Assembly: GCF_001005825.1 (NCBI RefSeq)
Contig: NZ_LBHV01000002.1
Span: 558,001 to 622,000, forward strand
Source of the DNA: Rhizobium sp. LC145
GTDB lineage: Bacteria; Pseudomonadota; Alphaproteobacteria; Rhizobiales; Rhizobiaceae
Reading direction: 5' to 3'
DNA length: 64,000 nt
Numbering within the stretch: position 1 is the stretch's first letter; every line of letters begins with the position of its first letter. Shown piece after piece: positions 1-8,451 of the stretch. The notes beneath the pieces were generated by a model, which made no database searches, was not told where the DNA came from, and worked only from the letters and a program-made list of their open reading frames with translations. The translations under genes were made by a program, and so were the position numbers.

Positions 1-847
1 AGAAGTGCACATGCAGGTCGCCTGGACGGCGGAAGAGGTCATATTTGAAGTTATGATGCTCCAGATTGGCGATCGTGTGCGACATGTTCGCCTCGCCCGA
101 CAGAAACGGCTTTTCGAAGATTACCTCATTGCCGCGGCGAACACGCGAGGTACCCTCGACATGGTCCGGAAGATCGCCGACCAGAAGCTCGGGCCCAAGC
201 GCCGCCTGGCGCAGCTTGGAATGGGCGAGCCAGAGGTAGTTGCCCTTCTCCGTCACATGGTCGGAGAATTCGTTGGCAAGACAGAAGCCGAGGCGAAACG
301 GCGTACCGTCCGGCCCTATAATATAAATGCCGGCAAGCTCTGGCTCCTCGCCACCGTCGAGCGCGAAGGCGGGAGAAACGAGATCGGCGCCGGTCGGCCG
401 CAGTTGGGAACCATCACCCTTGTAGAACCACTCGGGCTGCACGCCCTCCTCGCCGGGCTTCGGCTTGCCACCTTCGACGCCCATCAGGAACATGCGCATG
501 GAATCGGTGGGCTTTTCAGCCGACTGAGCAGCTTTGTGCATCTTGTCGCGGCCATCTGCCGAGCCGAGATGCGTGAGGCCCGTCCCCGCGACGATGAAAT
601 GCGCCGGATCGGGATGGGAAACCGGCAGGGCAAGCCGCCCCTCGTCCGTCGCCCTCTTCAGATCGATCTCATCGGCCTGCCCCAGTGCGGCGATCTTTCC
701 GGCGAGCGATTGCCCGGCCGCGATCGCCTGCATGGCAAGATCATAAGTGGAGGAAACGCCATTGACGACACGCGCCACCCCTTGCCCATCCCAGGCGACG
801 ACCTTCGTCGCGCCGGCGCCATCCAGTACCTGAAGAATTCGCAGCAT
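1..847 (-). CDS. gguC: GguC/AraD1-family protein (FAH superfamily), partial
   Basis: The minus strand is open from an ATG at 847 to the left edge of the window with no stop, so 282 residues are visible and the C-terminus is missing. The protein starts MLRILQVLDG and matches the GguC/AraD1 family of fumarylacetoacetate-hydrolase-like proteins, with FIVAGTGLTHLG near residues 84-95, an acidic DGGEEPE patch near 164-170 and SHTIANLEHHNF near 256-267. Family members sit in L-arabinose and galactose uptake or catabolism loci of rhizobia; the exact reaction is not established from sequence. It is divergent from the galactofuranose-type importer, which fits a shared pentose/furanose role. An AGG about 10 bases upstream supports the start. 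Confidence 0.8.
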   Translation of the reverse strand, partial: MLRILQVLDGAGATKVVAWDGQGVARVVNGVSSTYDLAMQAIAAGQSLAGKIAALGQADEIDLKRATDEGRLALPVSHPDPAHFIVAGTGLTHLGSADGRDKMHKAAQSAEKPTDSMRMFLMGVEGGKPKPGEEGVQPEWFYKGDGSQLRPTGADLVSPAFALDGGEEPELAGIYIIGPDGTPFRLGFCLANEFSDHVTEKGNYLWLAHSKLRQAALGPELLVGDLPDHVEGTSRVRRGNEVIFEKPFLSGEANMSHTIANLEHHNFKYDLFRRPGDLHVHF

Positions 848-1169
848 TAGAAATCGACCTGCAAAACGTTGTTTTTCCAACGGGACGTCGCCCCGCGCTC
901 CTCCCGCCGACGCCTGCTGGCTGCAGCGGATATAAAATAGCACTATTGGATTGCTGCCTTCATTGTCAAGCTGGCGAAAGGCGAGGCTCGCGCACCTCAT
1001 AGCTAAGCTATCGCAAAAATAATTATTCAGTTTCAACGGCTTATTTCAGTTTCTTTTAAAGCGCACTTCGGCGAGATGAAAAAACTGAAGGAAATATCGC
1101 TTGCAAAAGTAATACGATATGCTCATTCTGCTCGACGTTATTGCTATTTCATCTCTGGGAGGATTAAAG
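848..1169. promoter_or_regulatory. Divergent intergenic region gguC/ytfQ with two palindromes
   Basis: This 322-base AT-richer gap holds both promoters. Two short inverted repeats are visible: AATAG-CA-CTATT at 936-947 and ATAGCT-A-AGCTAT at 999-1011, sharing an ATAGC start. A perfect minus-strand TTGACA lies at 969-964 and could be the -35 of the gguC promoter, but no convincing -10 sits at ideal spacing. The palindromes are candidate operators for a sugar-responsive regulator, possibly the GntR protein encoded at the end of the importer operon; this is inference. I see no small gene here. Confidence 0.35.
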
Positions 1170-2129
1170 ATGAGAAAGGCACTTGCGACGCTCACCGTGG
1201 CGTTCGCCACTTGCATGGCTTCAAGCGTTTCCGCGCAATCACTTACAGTCGGTTTTTCGCAGATCGGTTCCGAATCCGGCTGGCGCGCCGCTGAGACGAC
1301 CGTTACCAAGCAGGAAGCCGAAAAGCGCGGCGTCGATCTGAAGTTCGCCGACGCCCAGCAGAAACAGGAAAACCAGATCAAGGCCGTGCGCGGCTTCATC
1401 GCGCAGGGCGTCGACGCGATCCTGATCGCGCCGGTGGTCGCCACCGGCTGGGATGCCGTTTTGAAGGAAGCCAAGGAGGAGAATATCCCGGTCATCCTGC
1501 TCGACCGCCAGATCGAGGCGCCGGACGATCTTTATCTCACGGCCGTCACCTCCGACCAGGTGCATGAAGGCAAGGTCGCCGGCGAATGGCTTGCCAAGGA
1601 AGTCGGCGACAAGGATTGCAAGGTCGTCGAGCTTCAAGGCACGACGGGCTCTTCGCCTGCCATCAACCGCAAGAAGGGCTTCGAGGAAGGGATCGCCTCG
1701 CATGCCAATATCAAGATCGCGCGCTCGCAGACCGGCGACTTCACCCGCACCAAGGGTAAGGAAGTGATGGAAAGCTTCATCAAGGCCGAGGGCGGCGGCA
1801 AGGATATCTGTGCGGTCTATGCCCATAACGACGACATGGCCGTCGGCGCCATCCAGGCGATCAAGGAAGCTGGCCTGAAGCCTGGCTCGGACATCAAGAT
1901 CGTCTCGATCGACGCGGTTCCGGACATCTTCAAGGCAATGGCGGACGGCGAGGCCAATGCCACCGTCGAGCTGACGCCGAACATGGCCGGCCCGGCATTC
2001 GACGCCCTCGACGCCTATTTGAAGGACAAGAAGGAACCGCCGAAGTGGATCCAGACCGAATCGAAGCTCTACACCGCCGCTGACGACCCGATGAAGGTCT
2101 ATGAGGCGAAGAAAGGCCTCGGCTACTGA
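1170..2129 (+). CDS. ytfQ: Galactofuranose-type ABC transporter, periplasmic binding protein
   Basis: The 319-residue protein is a CUT2-type sugar-binding protein. It starts with a Sec signal peptide (MRKALATLTVAFATCMASSVSA, cleavage after about residue 22) and continues LTVGFSQIGSESGWRAAET, nearly identical to the mature start of E. coli YtfQ. Other YtfQ-like stretches are QQKQENQIKAVRGFIAQGVDA, SQTGDFTRTKGKEVMESFIK and VELTPNMAGPAFDAL. The start at 1170 follows a GGGAGG Shine-Dalgarno sequence; an upstream in-frame ATG at 1119 has none. It would bind galactofuranose or a related furanose (arabinofuranose is possible) and feed the ytfR-ytfT-yjfF products encoded downstream. Confidence 0.9.
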   Translation: MRKALATLTVAFATCMASSVSAQSLTVGFSQIGSESGWRAAETTVTKQEAEKRGVDLKFADAQQKQENQIKAVRGFIAQGVDAILIAPVVATGWDAVLKEAKEENIPVILLDRQIEAPDDLYLTAVTSDQVHEGKVAGEWLAKEVGDKDCKVVELQGTTGSSPAINRKKGFEEGIASHANIKIARSQTGDFTRTKGKEVMESFIKAEGGGKDICAVYAHNDDMAVGAIQAIKEAGLKPGSDIKIVSIDAVPDIFKAMADGEANATVELTPNMAGPAFDALDAYLKDKKEPPKWIQTESKLYTAADDPMKVYEAKKGLGY

Positions 2130-2137
2130 TCTCCCGC

Positions 2138-2193
2138 TGCCCGGGACCAGACCCGGGCACAACGACCGGAGCGATATGAACTGTCGCTCCGGT
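2138..2193 (+). repeat. Two tandem intercistronic hairpins after ytfQ
   Basis: Between ytfQ and ytfR are two perfect stem-loops: TGCCCGGG/CCCGGGCA (2138-2145 with 2152-2159, loop of 6) and ACCGGAGCGA/TCGCTCCGGT (2165-2174 with 2184-2193, loop of 9). The second is followed only by TTTCTC, so full termination is doubtful. Such hairpins behind a binding-protein gene usually stabilise its message or attenuate readthrough, giving more binding protein than ATPase and permease. The first hairpin resembles the GCCCGGG palindromes common in rhizobial intergenic mosaic elements and recurs near 46591. Confidence 0.7.
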
Positions 2194-2219
2194 TTCTCAG
2201 ACAAATGCGGGAATTGATC

Positions 2220-3743
2220 ATGTCGGAATTCCAATCCCTCCTGGAAGCGCGTGGGATCGGCAAAAGCTTCCTCGGCATCGCCGCGCTCGACAGCGTTGAT
2301 TTCAGCCTGAAGCGCGGAGAGATCCATGCGCTGCTCGGTGAAAACGGTGCGGGAAAATCCACGCTCATCAAGATTTTCACCGGCGTCTACACCCGCGATC
2401 GCGGGACGATTCACCTCGATGGCGCGGACGTTGCGCCGGGAAATGTCGGCGAGGCCCAGACGCTCGGAATCGGCACCGTCTACCAGGAGGTCAACCTCCT
2501 CGAGAACCTGACGGTCGCCGAAAATCTCTTCCTCGGCCGGCAGCCGCGCCGTCTCGGCCTCGTCAATCGGCGCGAGATGAGCCGCCGCGCCCGAGCTCTG
2601 TTACAGCGCTACGGTCTCGACATCGACGTGGATGCCCTGCTCTCCTCCTACTCTGTCGCCGTCCGGCAGATCGTCGCGATTGCCCGCGCCGTCGATCTCT
2701 CCGGCAAGGTTCTGGTACTCGACGAACCGACCGCCAGCCTCGATACGCATGAAGTGGAGATGGTGTTCGCCGTATTGCGGCAGCTTCGGGACGAAGGGCT
2801 CGGCATCATCATCATCACCCATTTCCTCAATCAGGTTTACGCGATCGCCGACCGTGTCACCGTTCTGCGCAATGGCCGGCTGGTCGGCAGCCGCGATATC
2901 TCGGGTCTTCCGCGCATGGAGCTGATCTCGATGATGCTCGGCCGCGAGCTGCAGCACATCACTCGCGAACAGCAAGCGAGCGATGAAACGCTAGCACCCG
3001 GCGCGGCGCCGATCCGATTTTCAGGATACGGCAAGCGCGGCAGTGTCGCGCCTTTCGATCTCGAAATCCGCCCCGGCGAGGTGGTGGGCATTGCCGGCCT
3101 CCTCGGCTCCGGCCGCACCGAGACCGCCTTTCTCCTCTTCGGTATCGATCGGGCCGACAGCGGCACGGTGAGCGTCGACGATGCCGAGGTGAAGCTCACC
3201 TCGCCGGAAGCGGCGATCTCCAAGGGTTTTGGTTTCTGCCCGGAAGAGCGGAAGTCAGACGGGATCATCGGTGATTTTTCCGTGGCCGATAACATCGCAC
3301 TTGCCCTGCAGGCGCGCCAGGGATGGGCAAAGCCGCTCTCTTCCCGCCAGAAGGCCGCTCTTGCGGAACGCTTCATCAAGTCCCTCGATATCCGCCCCGC
3401 GGATGCCAACCGACCTATAAAATTCCTTTCCGGCGGCAATCAGCAGAAAGCCATCCTGGCCCGCTGGCTGGCCACCGACCCACGCCTCCTCATCCTCGAC
3501 GAACCCACCCGCGGTATCGATATCGGCGCGCATGCGGAAATCCTCAAGATGATCGGCAAGCTCTGCGCCGACGGCATGTCGCTTATCGTCATCTCTTCCG
3601 AAATCGAGGAACTGACGGCAATCGCCCATCGAGTGGTCGTGCTTTCCGACCGGCGGCATGTTGCCGAACTGAGAGGCAACGAAGTGACCGCCGATAACAT
3701 CATGCACGCGATCGCGACGCCTACGACCCCGGAGGCCGCATGA
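2220..3743 (+). CDS. ytfR: Galactofuranose-type ABC transporter, tandem ATPase
   Basis: A 507-residue CUT2 ATPase with two nucleotide-binding domains, as in RbsA/YtfR. The first domain has GENGAGKST near residue 40, a degenerate signature (LSSYSVAVRQIVAIARAV) and Walker B LVLDEPTASLD. The second has an altered P-loop GLLGSGRTE, an intact LSGGNQQKAILARWL signature and LLILDEPTRGID. The asymmetry is normal for the family. It energises import through the two membrane proteins that follow. ATG 2220 is preferred over ATG 2205 because GGGAA lies close upstream and the protein then starts MSEFQSLLEARGI. Its stop overlaps the next start by 4 bases. Confidence 0.92.
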   Translation: MSEFQSLLEARGIGKSFLGIAALDSVDFSLKRGEIHALLGENGAGKSTLIKIFTGVYTRDRGTIHLDGADVAPGNVGEAQTLGIGTVYQEVNLLENLTVAENLFLGRQPRRLGLVNRREMSRRARALLQRYGLDIDVDALLSSYSVAVRQIVAIARAVDLSGKVLVLDEPTASLDTHEVEMVFAVLRQLRDEGLGIIIITHFLNQVYAIADRVTVLRNGRLVGSRDISGLPRMELISMMLGRELQHITREQQASDETLAPGAAPIRFSGYGKRGSVAPFDLEIRPGEVVGIAGLLGSGRTETAFLLFGIDRADSGTVSVDDAEVKLTSPEAAISKGFGFCPEERKSDGIIGDFSVADNIALALQARQGWAKPLSSRQKAALAERFIKSLDIRPADANRPIKFLSGGNQQKAILARWLATDPRLLILDEPTRGIDIGAHAEILKMIGKLCADGMSLIVISSEIEELTAIAHRVVVLSDRRHVAELRGNEVTADNIMHAIATPTTPEAA

Positions 3744-4771
3744 TCAACCGTATCGCAAGGCGCATCAGGCGCATCGCCCCTCAGATCATAGCGCTGGCGG
3801 TCATTCTCGCCGCGATCACGGCGATAGCGCCGGGCTTTCTCAACGTCTCGTTTCAGAATGGCAGGCTTTACGGCAGCCTGATCGACGTCCTGGTGCGCGC
3901 CGCACCGGTGGCGCTTCTGGCAATCGGCATGACACTCGTCATCGCGACCCGCGGCATCGATCTTTCGATTGGCGCGGTCATCGCGATCTGCGGCGCGGTA
4001 GCCGCCACGCTTATCAGCAACGGCTATCCCCTCCCCTATGTGATCCTCGTATCTCTGAGTGTCGGGCTCGCCTGCGGGCTCTGGAACGGGCTGCTTGTCG
4101 CGGTTCTCGATATCCAGCCGATCATCGCAACGCTTATCCTGATGGTTGCAGGTCGCGGCATCGCCCAGCTCATTACCGAGGGCGTCATCCTTACCTTCAA
4201 CAATGACGACTTTGCCGCGATCGGCTCCGGCTCGCTTGCCGGCGTTCCGATCCCGGTCCTCATCTGGGTCGGTGCCGCATTGCTGATCGGCCTGCTGGTG
4301 CGCAATTCCGCGCTCGGCTTCCTGATCGAGGCGACGGGCATCAATCGCCGGGCTGCAACGCTTGCCGGTATCCGCGCGCGCTTCCTGCTCTTCTTCGTCT
4401 ATGCGGTTTCCGGCATCATGGCAGCCGTCGCCGGTCTCATCGTCACCGCCGATATCCGTGGCGCCGACGCCAATAATGCCGGCCTCTGGCTGGAGCTGGA
4501 CGCGATCCTTGCCGTCGTCATCGGCGGGACGTCTCTCAATGGCGGGCGCTTCTCCATTCTCGCCTCTCTCATCGGTGCGCTCATCATCCAGTCGATCAAC
4601 ACCGGAATCCTGGTTTCGGGCTTTCCGCCCGAGTTCAATCTCATCATCAAGGCCGGAATCATCATCGTGGTCCTCACGCTTCAATCACCGGCAATCATGA
4701 GTCTTCTTGGCTTTTTGAGACCTGCGCGCCGGCAGACCACGGCCGCCAAGGCGGAAGGAACGGCACGATGA
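3740..4771 (+). CDS. ytfT: Galactofuranose-type ABC transporter, permease 1
   Basis: A 343-residue integral membrane protein of the RbsC/BPD_transp_2 family. About eight to ten hydrophobic segments are visible, beginning with IIALAVILAAITAIAPGF. The EAA-like cytoplasmic stretch ATGINRRAATLAGIRA near residues 195-210 and the motifs ATRGIDLSIGAVIAICG and LDAILAVVIGGTSLNGGRFS are hallmarks of CUT2 permeases. It overlaps ytfR upstream and yjfF downstream by 4 bases each (ATGA), so it is translationally coupled. With the yjfF product it forms the heterodimeric channel. Confidence 0.9.
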   Translation: MINRIARRIRRIAPQIIALAVILAAITAIAPGFLNVSFQNGRLYGSLIDVLVRAAPVALLAIGMTLVIATRGIDLSIGAVIAICGAVAATLISNGYPLPYVILVSLSVGLACGLWNGLLVAVLDIQPIIATLILMVAGRGIAQLITEGVILTFNNDDFAAIGSGSLAGVPIPVLIWVGAALLIGLLVRNSALGFLIEATGINRRAATLAGIRARFLLFFVYAVSGIMAAVAGLIVTADIRGADANNAGLWLELDAILAVVIGGTSLNGGRFSILASLIGALIIQSINTGILVSGFPPEFNLIIKAGIIIVVLTLQSPAIMSLLGFLRPARRQTTAAKAEGTAR

Positions 4772-5751
4772 TCCACAGCCGCAATCTCCCGTTCGCCGCC
4801 ACGCTCGCGATCTTCGTCATCGCCTATATTTTGTGCGTGATACAATTCCCGAACATGCTGTCGACGCGCGTGATCGGCAACCTATTGACCGATAATGCCT
4901 TTCTCGGCATCGCGGCGGTCGGCATGACCTTCGTCATTCTTTCAGGCGGCATCGATCTTTCGATCGGTTCGGTCATCGCCTTTACCAGCGTCTTCGTCGC
5001 GGTGATGGTCGGCTCGCTCGGAATTCATCCGCTGGTGGCGTTTGCAGCGGCGCTGGTGATCTCCACGCTTTTCGGCAGCCTGATGGGTGCGATGATCCGC
5101 TTTCTCGCCATCCCGCCCTTCGTGGTGACGCTCGCCGGCATGTTCCTGGCCCGCGGCGCGGCCTATCTGATCTCGACGGAATCGGTGCCGATCTCGCATC
5201 CCATGATAGATGCCATCCAGGGCTTCTATTTCCGCTTCCCCGGCGGCGGGCGGCTGACCGCCATGGCCATGCTGATGCTTGCGGTCTTCATCATCGGCGC
5301 CTTCATCGCCGGCCGCACCCGCTTCGGCGCGAACGTTTACGCGCTCGGCGGCAACCAGCAATCGGCCGAGCTGATGGGAGTACCGGTCGGTCCGACCACG
5401 ATCGGCATCTATGCGCTTTCCGGTTTTCTGTCGGGGCTTTCCGGCATCGCCTATACCCTTTACACATCCTCCGGCTATTCGCTGGCGACGGTTGGCGTCG
5501 AACTCGACGCGATTGCCGCCGTCGTCATCGGCGGCACGCTCCTGACCGGGGGCACAGGGCTCGTGGCGGGCACTTTCGTGGGAATTCTCATCCAGGGCTT
5601 GATCCAGACCTATATAGTATTCGATGGAACCCTGTCCTCCTGGTGGACGAAGATCGTGATCGGCGTCCTGCTGTTCGCCTTCATTGTCTTGCAGCGGGGA
5701 ATCATCTGGTATTCAAACAGGCGCATGGCCGAGGGACGTTTGGTGGCATAA
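4768..5751 (+). CDS. yjfF: Galactofuranose-type ABC transporter, permease 2
   Basis: The second CUT2 permease, 327 residues, with a hydrophobic N-terminus (FAATLAIFVIAYILCVIQF) and the family motifs LSGGIDLSIGSVIAFTSVF near residue 60, GGNQQSAELMGVPV near 195 and LDAIAAVVIGGTLLTGG near 250. Having two different RbsC-type permeases with one tandem ATPase is the signature arrangement of the E. coli ytfQRT-yjfF system, and the gene order matches. Its TAA stop overlaps the ATG of the following regulator by one base. Confidence 0.9.
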   Translation: MIHSRNLPFAATLAIFVIAYILCVIQFPNMLSTRVIGNLLTDNAFLGIAAVGMTFVILSGGIDLSIGSVIAFTSVFVAVMVGSLGIHPLVAFAAALVISTLFGSLMGAMIRFLAIPPFVVTLAGMFLARGAAYLISTESVPISHPMIDAIQGFYFRFPGGGRLTAMAMLMLAVFIIGAFIAGRTRFGANVYALGGNQQSAELMGVPVGPTTIGIYALSGFLSGLSGIAYTLYTSSGYSLATVGVELDAIAAVVIGGTLLTGGTGLVAGTFVGILIQGLIQTYIVFDGTLSSWWTKIVIGVLLFAFIVLQRGIIWYSNRRMAEGRLVA

Positions 5752-6515
5752 TGGGACTTCTGGAGACGACAATCACAGGGCGCAAGCGCAGGAACAGCCA
5801 TGCTCATGTCGTGGCCGAGCTGGGCAGTGCCATCGTCTCTGGAAAGATCCCCGAGGGCTCCCTGCTTCCTGGCGACGCCGAGCTTTCCGCCCGCTTCGGT
5901 GTCTCGCGGACTGTGCTGCGCGAAACCATGAAGACGCTCGCCGCCAAGCGCCTGGTCGAACCGAAAGCTAAGGTCGGCACGCGCGTTCTCGACCGCGCGA
6001 GCTGGAATTTCTTTGATTCGGACGTCTTGAGCTGGCGTTGCGAGGCGGGGCTCGATTTCGAGTTCATCGAGCATCTTGCGGAAATGCGCATGGCATTGGA
6101 GCCCGCTGCGGCGGCCGCCGCCGCCCTGCGGGCGACAAGCGACGATATCGTGACACTTTACGCGATCGCCGCCCGGTTCGACGATCTTTCCCATACGCCC
6201 GAAACGGTCGCCAAGGTCGATCTCGAATTCCATCTGGCGATCGCTCACATGTCCGGCAACCCGTTCATGCGGGCTGCAAGCGCGCTGATCGAAGCCGCGC
6301 TTGCCATTTCCTTCCAGCTTTCATCGCCCGCCGCCTCGCCTGAGAAGATCGACGAGGTTGCGACCAACCATCTGCGCATTGTCCACGCGATCGCCTCTCG
6401 CGATCCGGAAAGGGCGATCGCAGCCATGCGTCATGTCATTGAAGTCGGCAAGCGTCGCATCCGCGCCTCGCTCGTGGCTTCGGCCCGTGCGGACGAACCT
6501 GTCGCCCGATCATAG
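5751..6515 (+). CDS. FCD-domain GntR-family transcriptional regulator
   Basis: A 254-residue FadR-subfamily regulator. The winged helix-turn-helix covers about residues 15-80 (GSAIVSGKIPEGSLLPGDAE, FGVSRTVLRETMKTLAAKRLV). The FCD effector domain (about 105-235) has the metal/ligand-binding histidines in DLEFHLAIAHMSGNPF and NHLRIVHAI. The start overlaps the yjfF stop, so it is the last gene of the importer operon and probably controls it, the divergent gguC-like gene, or both. It resembles the sugar-acid-responsive branch (DgoR-like). The effector is not predictable. Its 3' end overlaps the convergent TRAP gene by 6 bases. Confidence 0.88.
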   Translation: MGLLETTITGRKRRNSHAHVVAELGSAIVSGKIPEGSLLPGDAELSARFGVSRTVLRETMKTLAAKRLVEPKAKVGTRVLDRASWNFFDSDVLSWRCEAGLDFEFIEHLAEMRMALEPAAAAAAALRATSDDIVTLYAIAARFDDLSHTPETVAKVDLEFHLAIAHMSGNPFMRAASALIEAALAISFQLSSPAASPEKIDEVATNHLRIVHAIASRDPERAIAAMRHVIEVGKRRIRASLVASARADEPVARS

Positions 6516-8375
6516 GAAGGCCGTCGACAGGATCGGAAAGACCGCGATCAGAACGAGCCCGATCAGGAGCGCGCCGATATAGGGCCAGATCGCCTTCATG
6601 GCCTCGTCCGGCGAAACGGCGCCGATCTTGCAGGCAATGTAGAAACCGATGCCGATCGGCGGCGCGATGAGGCCGATGTTCATCGCCGTCACCACGACCA
6701 TGGAATAGTGCACATCGTTGATACCGAGCGTCTTGGCGATCGGGAACATGATCGGCGCCATCAGCACGATAGCCGGCAGGCCTTCCAGCACGCAGCCGAG
6801 CACCATGAAGATCGCGATCGTCACCGCCATGAACGAGAGCCAGCCACCCGGCAGATCGGTAACCGCTTGCGCAAGCTGGAAGGCAAAGCCGGTCTGTGTC
6901 AGTGCCCAGGCCATCGCGGAAGCGCAGCCCAGGATGATGAGGATCGCGCCGGAAAGGGCTGCGGTTTCCACCAGCATGGAATAAAGCCTGCGAAATCCTA
7001 TGCCTCCGTAAAGCACTGCGCCGATGATGAGCGCATAGACGACAGCGATCGTGGAGACTTCGGTCGCCGTCGCCACGCCACCGCCAACCGCACTGCGGAT
7101 CAGGAAGGGTAGCAGCAGAGCCGGCGCGGCGACCAAGGCAGCCTTGCGGATGGTTACGAAGGACGCACGCTTCACGCCCGCCATGGATTCATGCCGGGAC
7201 TTGAAACGGGCGAGTACTGCCAGCACCAAGAGCAGCACCATGGCGATGGCAAAACCGGCGGTGAACAGCCCGGCGATCGAAACGCCCGCTGCCGAACCCA
7301 AGACGATCAGCACGATCGATGGTGGCACGGTCTCGGCCATCGCCGCCCCGGTCGCCAGAAGCGCGATCATTTCCGGCGGCTTATGGCCACGCCGCTTCAT
7401 CTCCGGAAACAAGGCCGGCGCAACCGTCGCCATGTCGGAGACCTTCGAACCGGAGATGCCCGACACCAGAAAGAGGGAGCCGAGCAGCACATAGGACATG
7501 CCGGCGCGCACATGCCCGAGCAGCGAGGCCAGGAATTCGACGATCGCCTTGCCCATGCCGGTGGCATCGAGAATGCAGCCGAGCAGCACGAAGATCGGTA
7601 CCGAGAGTAGAATGATGCTCGACATGCCCTCGTCCATGCGGCCGACGATCACAAAGATCGGCACATTGCTTGCGAAGGTCAGGAATGAAAGCGCGCCGAG
7701 CCCGAAGCAGAAGGCGATCGGAACACCCATGATCAGCAGCGCGCCGACGCCAAATACCAGGAAGAGGACGATATTCCAATTTCCGAGCATTTGGAGCGCG
7801 GGTGTCAAAGCCCAGAACGCGCCTGCCACCCCGCCGATCACCGCCGCCGCAGCGAGCAGCATTCTGACATTGCCGAGACGAACGCCGTGAAGGAGTACCA
7901 TGGCCAACATCATGGCAAGTCCGACGGGAAGGGCCGACGCACGCCAGCTCATGGGGATCATGAGAGCGGCCGAGGTGACGTAGCTTTCCTCGATCGCATA
8001 TTCGACCGCCGGATAGAGAAGACTGCCAAGGAAAACGGCTGTCAGCAGGAGCCCGAGAGTGGTGACGAATTTTTGGCTGCGTTCGCTGAGGAGGTTGAGA
8101 AACACCGTCAACCGCAGATGCTCATGACGATCGATGGCAATTGCCGCACCCAGCATTGCCAGCCAGAGAAAAGCGATGGATGCCGTCTCGTCTCCCCAGA
8201 TGATCGGCGACGAGAATACATAACGCGCGATGACCCCGATCAGCAGGATCGCGATGATGAAAGTGAGCAAGGCCGCGCAGGTCATCTCTATCGGCCGCAT
8301 CCACACCGAGCCGCGTACCGGCTGCTCGAGTTCTGTTGCCGCAAGATCGCTCACGGCGTCTGTATTCATCGTCAT
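6510..8375 (-). CDS. TRAP transporter, fused DctQM permease
   Basis: A 621-residue membrane protein in which the small DctQ subunit (about residues 20-190, four hydrophobic helices, with VIARYVFSSPIIWGDE and HLRLTVFLNLLSER) is fused to the large DctM subunit (about 195-621, with PIAFCFGLGALSF, LIVLGSAAGVSIAGLFTAGF and LEGLPAIVLMAPIMFPI). DctM carries the cation-coupled elevator domain. The ATG at 8375 is preceded by GGGAGGG. It lies downstream of and co-directional with the LacI gene, while its partner DctP is divergent, so the transporter is split across a shared control region. The cargo is probably a sugar acid, judged by the neighbouring kinase and RuBisCO-like genes. Confidence 0.88.
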   Translation of the reverse strand: MTMNTDAVSDLAATELEQPVRGSVWMRPIEMTCAALLTFIIAILLIGVIARYVFSSPIIWGDETASIAFLWLAMLGAAIAIDRHEHLRLTVFLNLLSERSQKFVTTLGLLLTAVFLGSLLYPAVEYAIEESYVTSAALMIPMSWRASALPVGLAMMLAMVLLHGVRLGNVRMLLAAAAVIGGVAGAFWALTPALQMLGNWNIVLFLVFGVGALLIMGVPIAFCFGLGALSFLTFASNVPIFVIVGRMDEGMSSIILLSVPIFVLLGCILDATGMGKAIVEFLASLLGHVRAGMSYVLLGSLFLVSGISGSKVSDMATVAPALFPEMKRRGHKPPEMIALLATGAAMAETVPPSIVLIVLGSAAGVSIAGLFTAGFAIAMVLLLVLAVLARFKSRHESMAGVKRASFVTIRKAALVAAPALLLPFLIRSAVGGGVATATEVSTIAVVYALIIGAVLYGGIGFRRLYSMLVETAALSGAILIILGCASAMAWALTQTGFAFQLAQAVTDLPGGWLSFMAVTIAIFMVLGCVLEGLPAIVLMAPIMFPIAKTLGINDVHYSMVVVTAMNIGLIAPPIGIGFYIACKIGAVSPDEAMKAIWPYIGALLIGLVLIAVFPILSTAFL

Positions 8376-8451
8376 GGCATACCCTCCCCGACGCCCGCCT
8401 TGCGGTTCCGCCGTCTCCTGAAACTCAACTATCGATGGACTCCTGCCCAGT

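Noticed and set aside
5..850. A 281-codon plus-strand open frame at the left edge
   Set aside because: It is antisense to the gguC-like gene, whose minus-strand translation matches a known family, and its own composition (Arg/Gly/His-rich, no family motif) is that of a shadow frame.
3440..4684. A 414-codon minus-strand frame opposite ytfR/ytfT
   Set aside because: Extremely charged, repetitive translation with no fold; it is the complement of hydrophobic permease codons in high-GC DNA.
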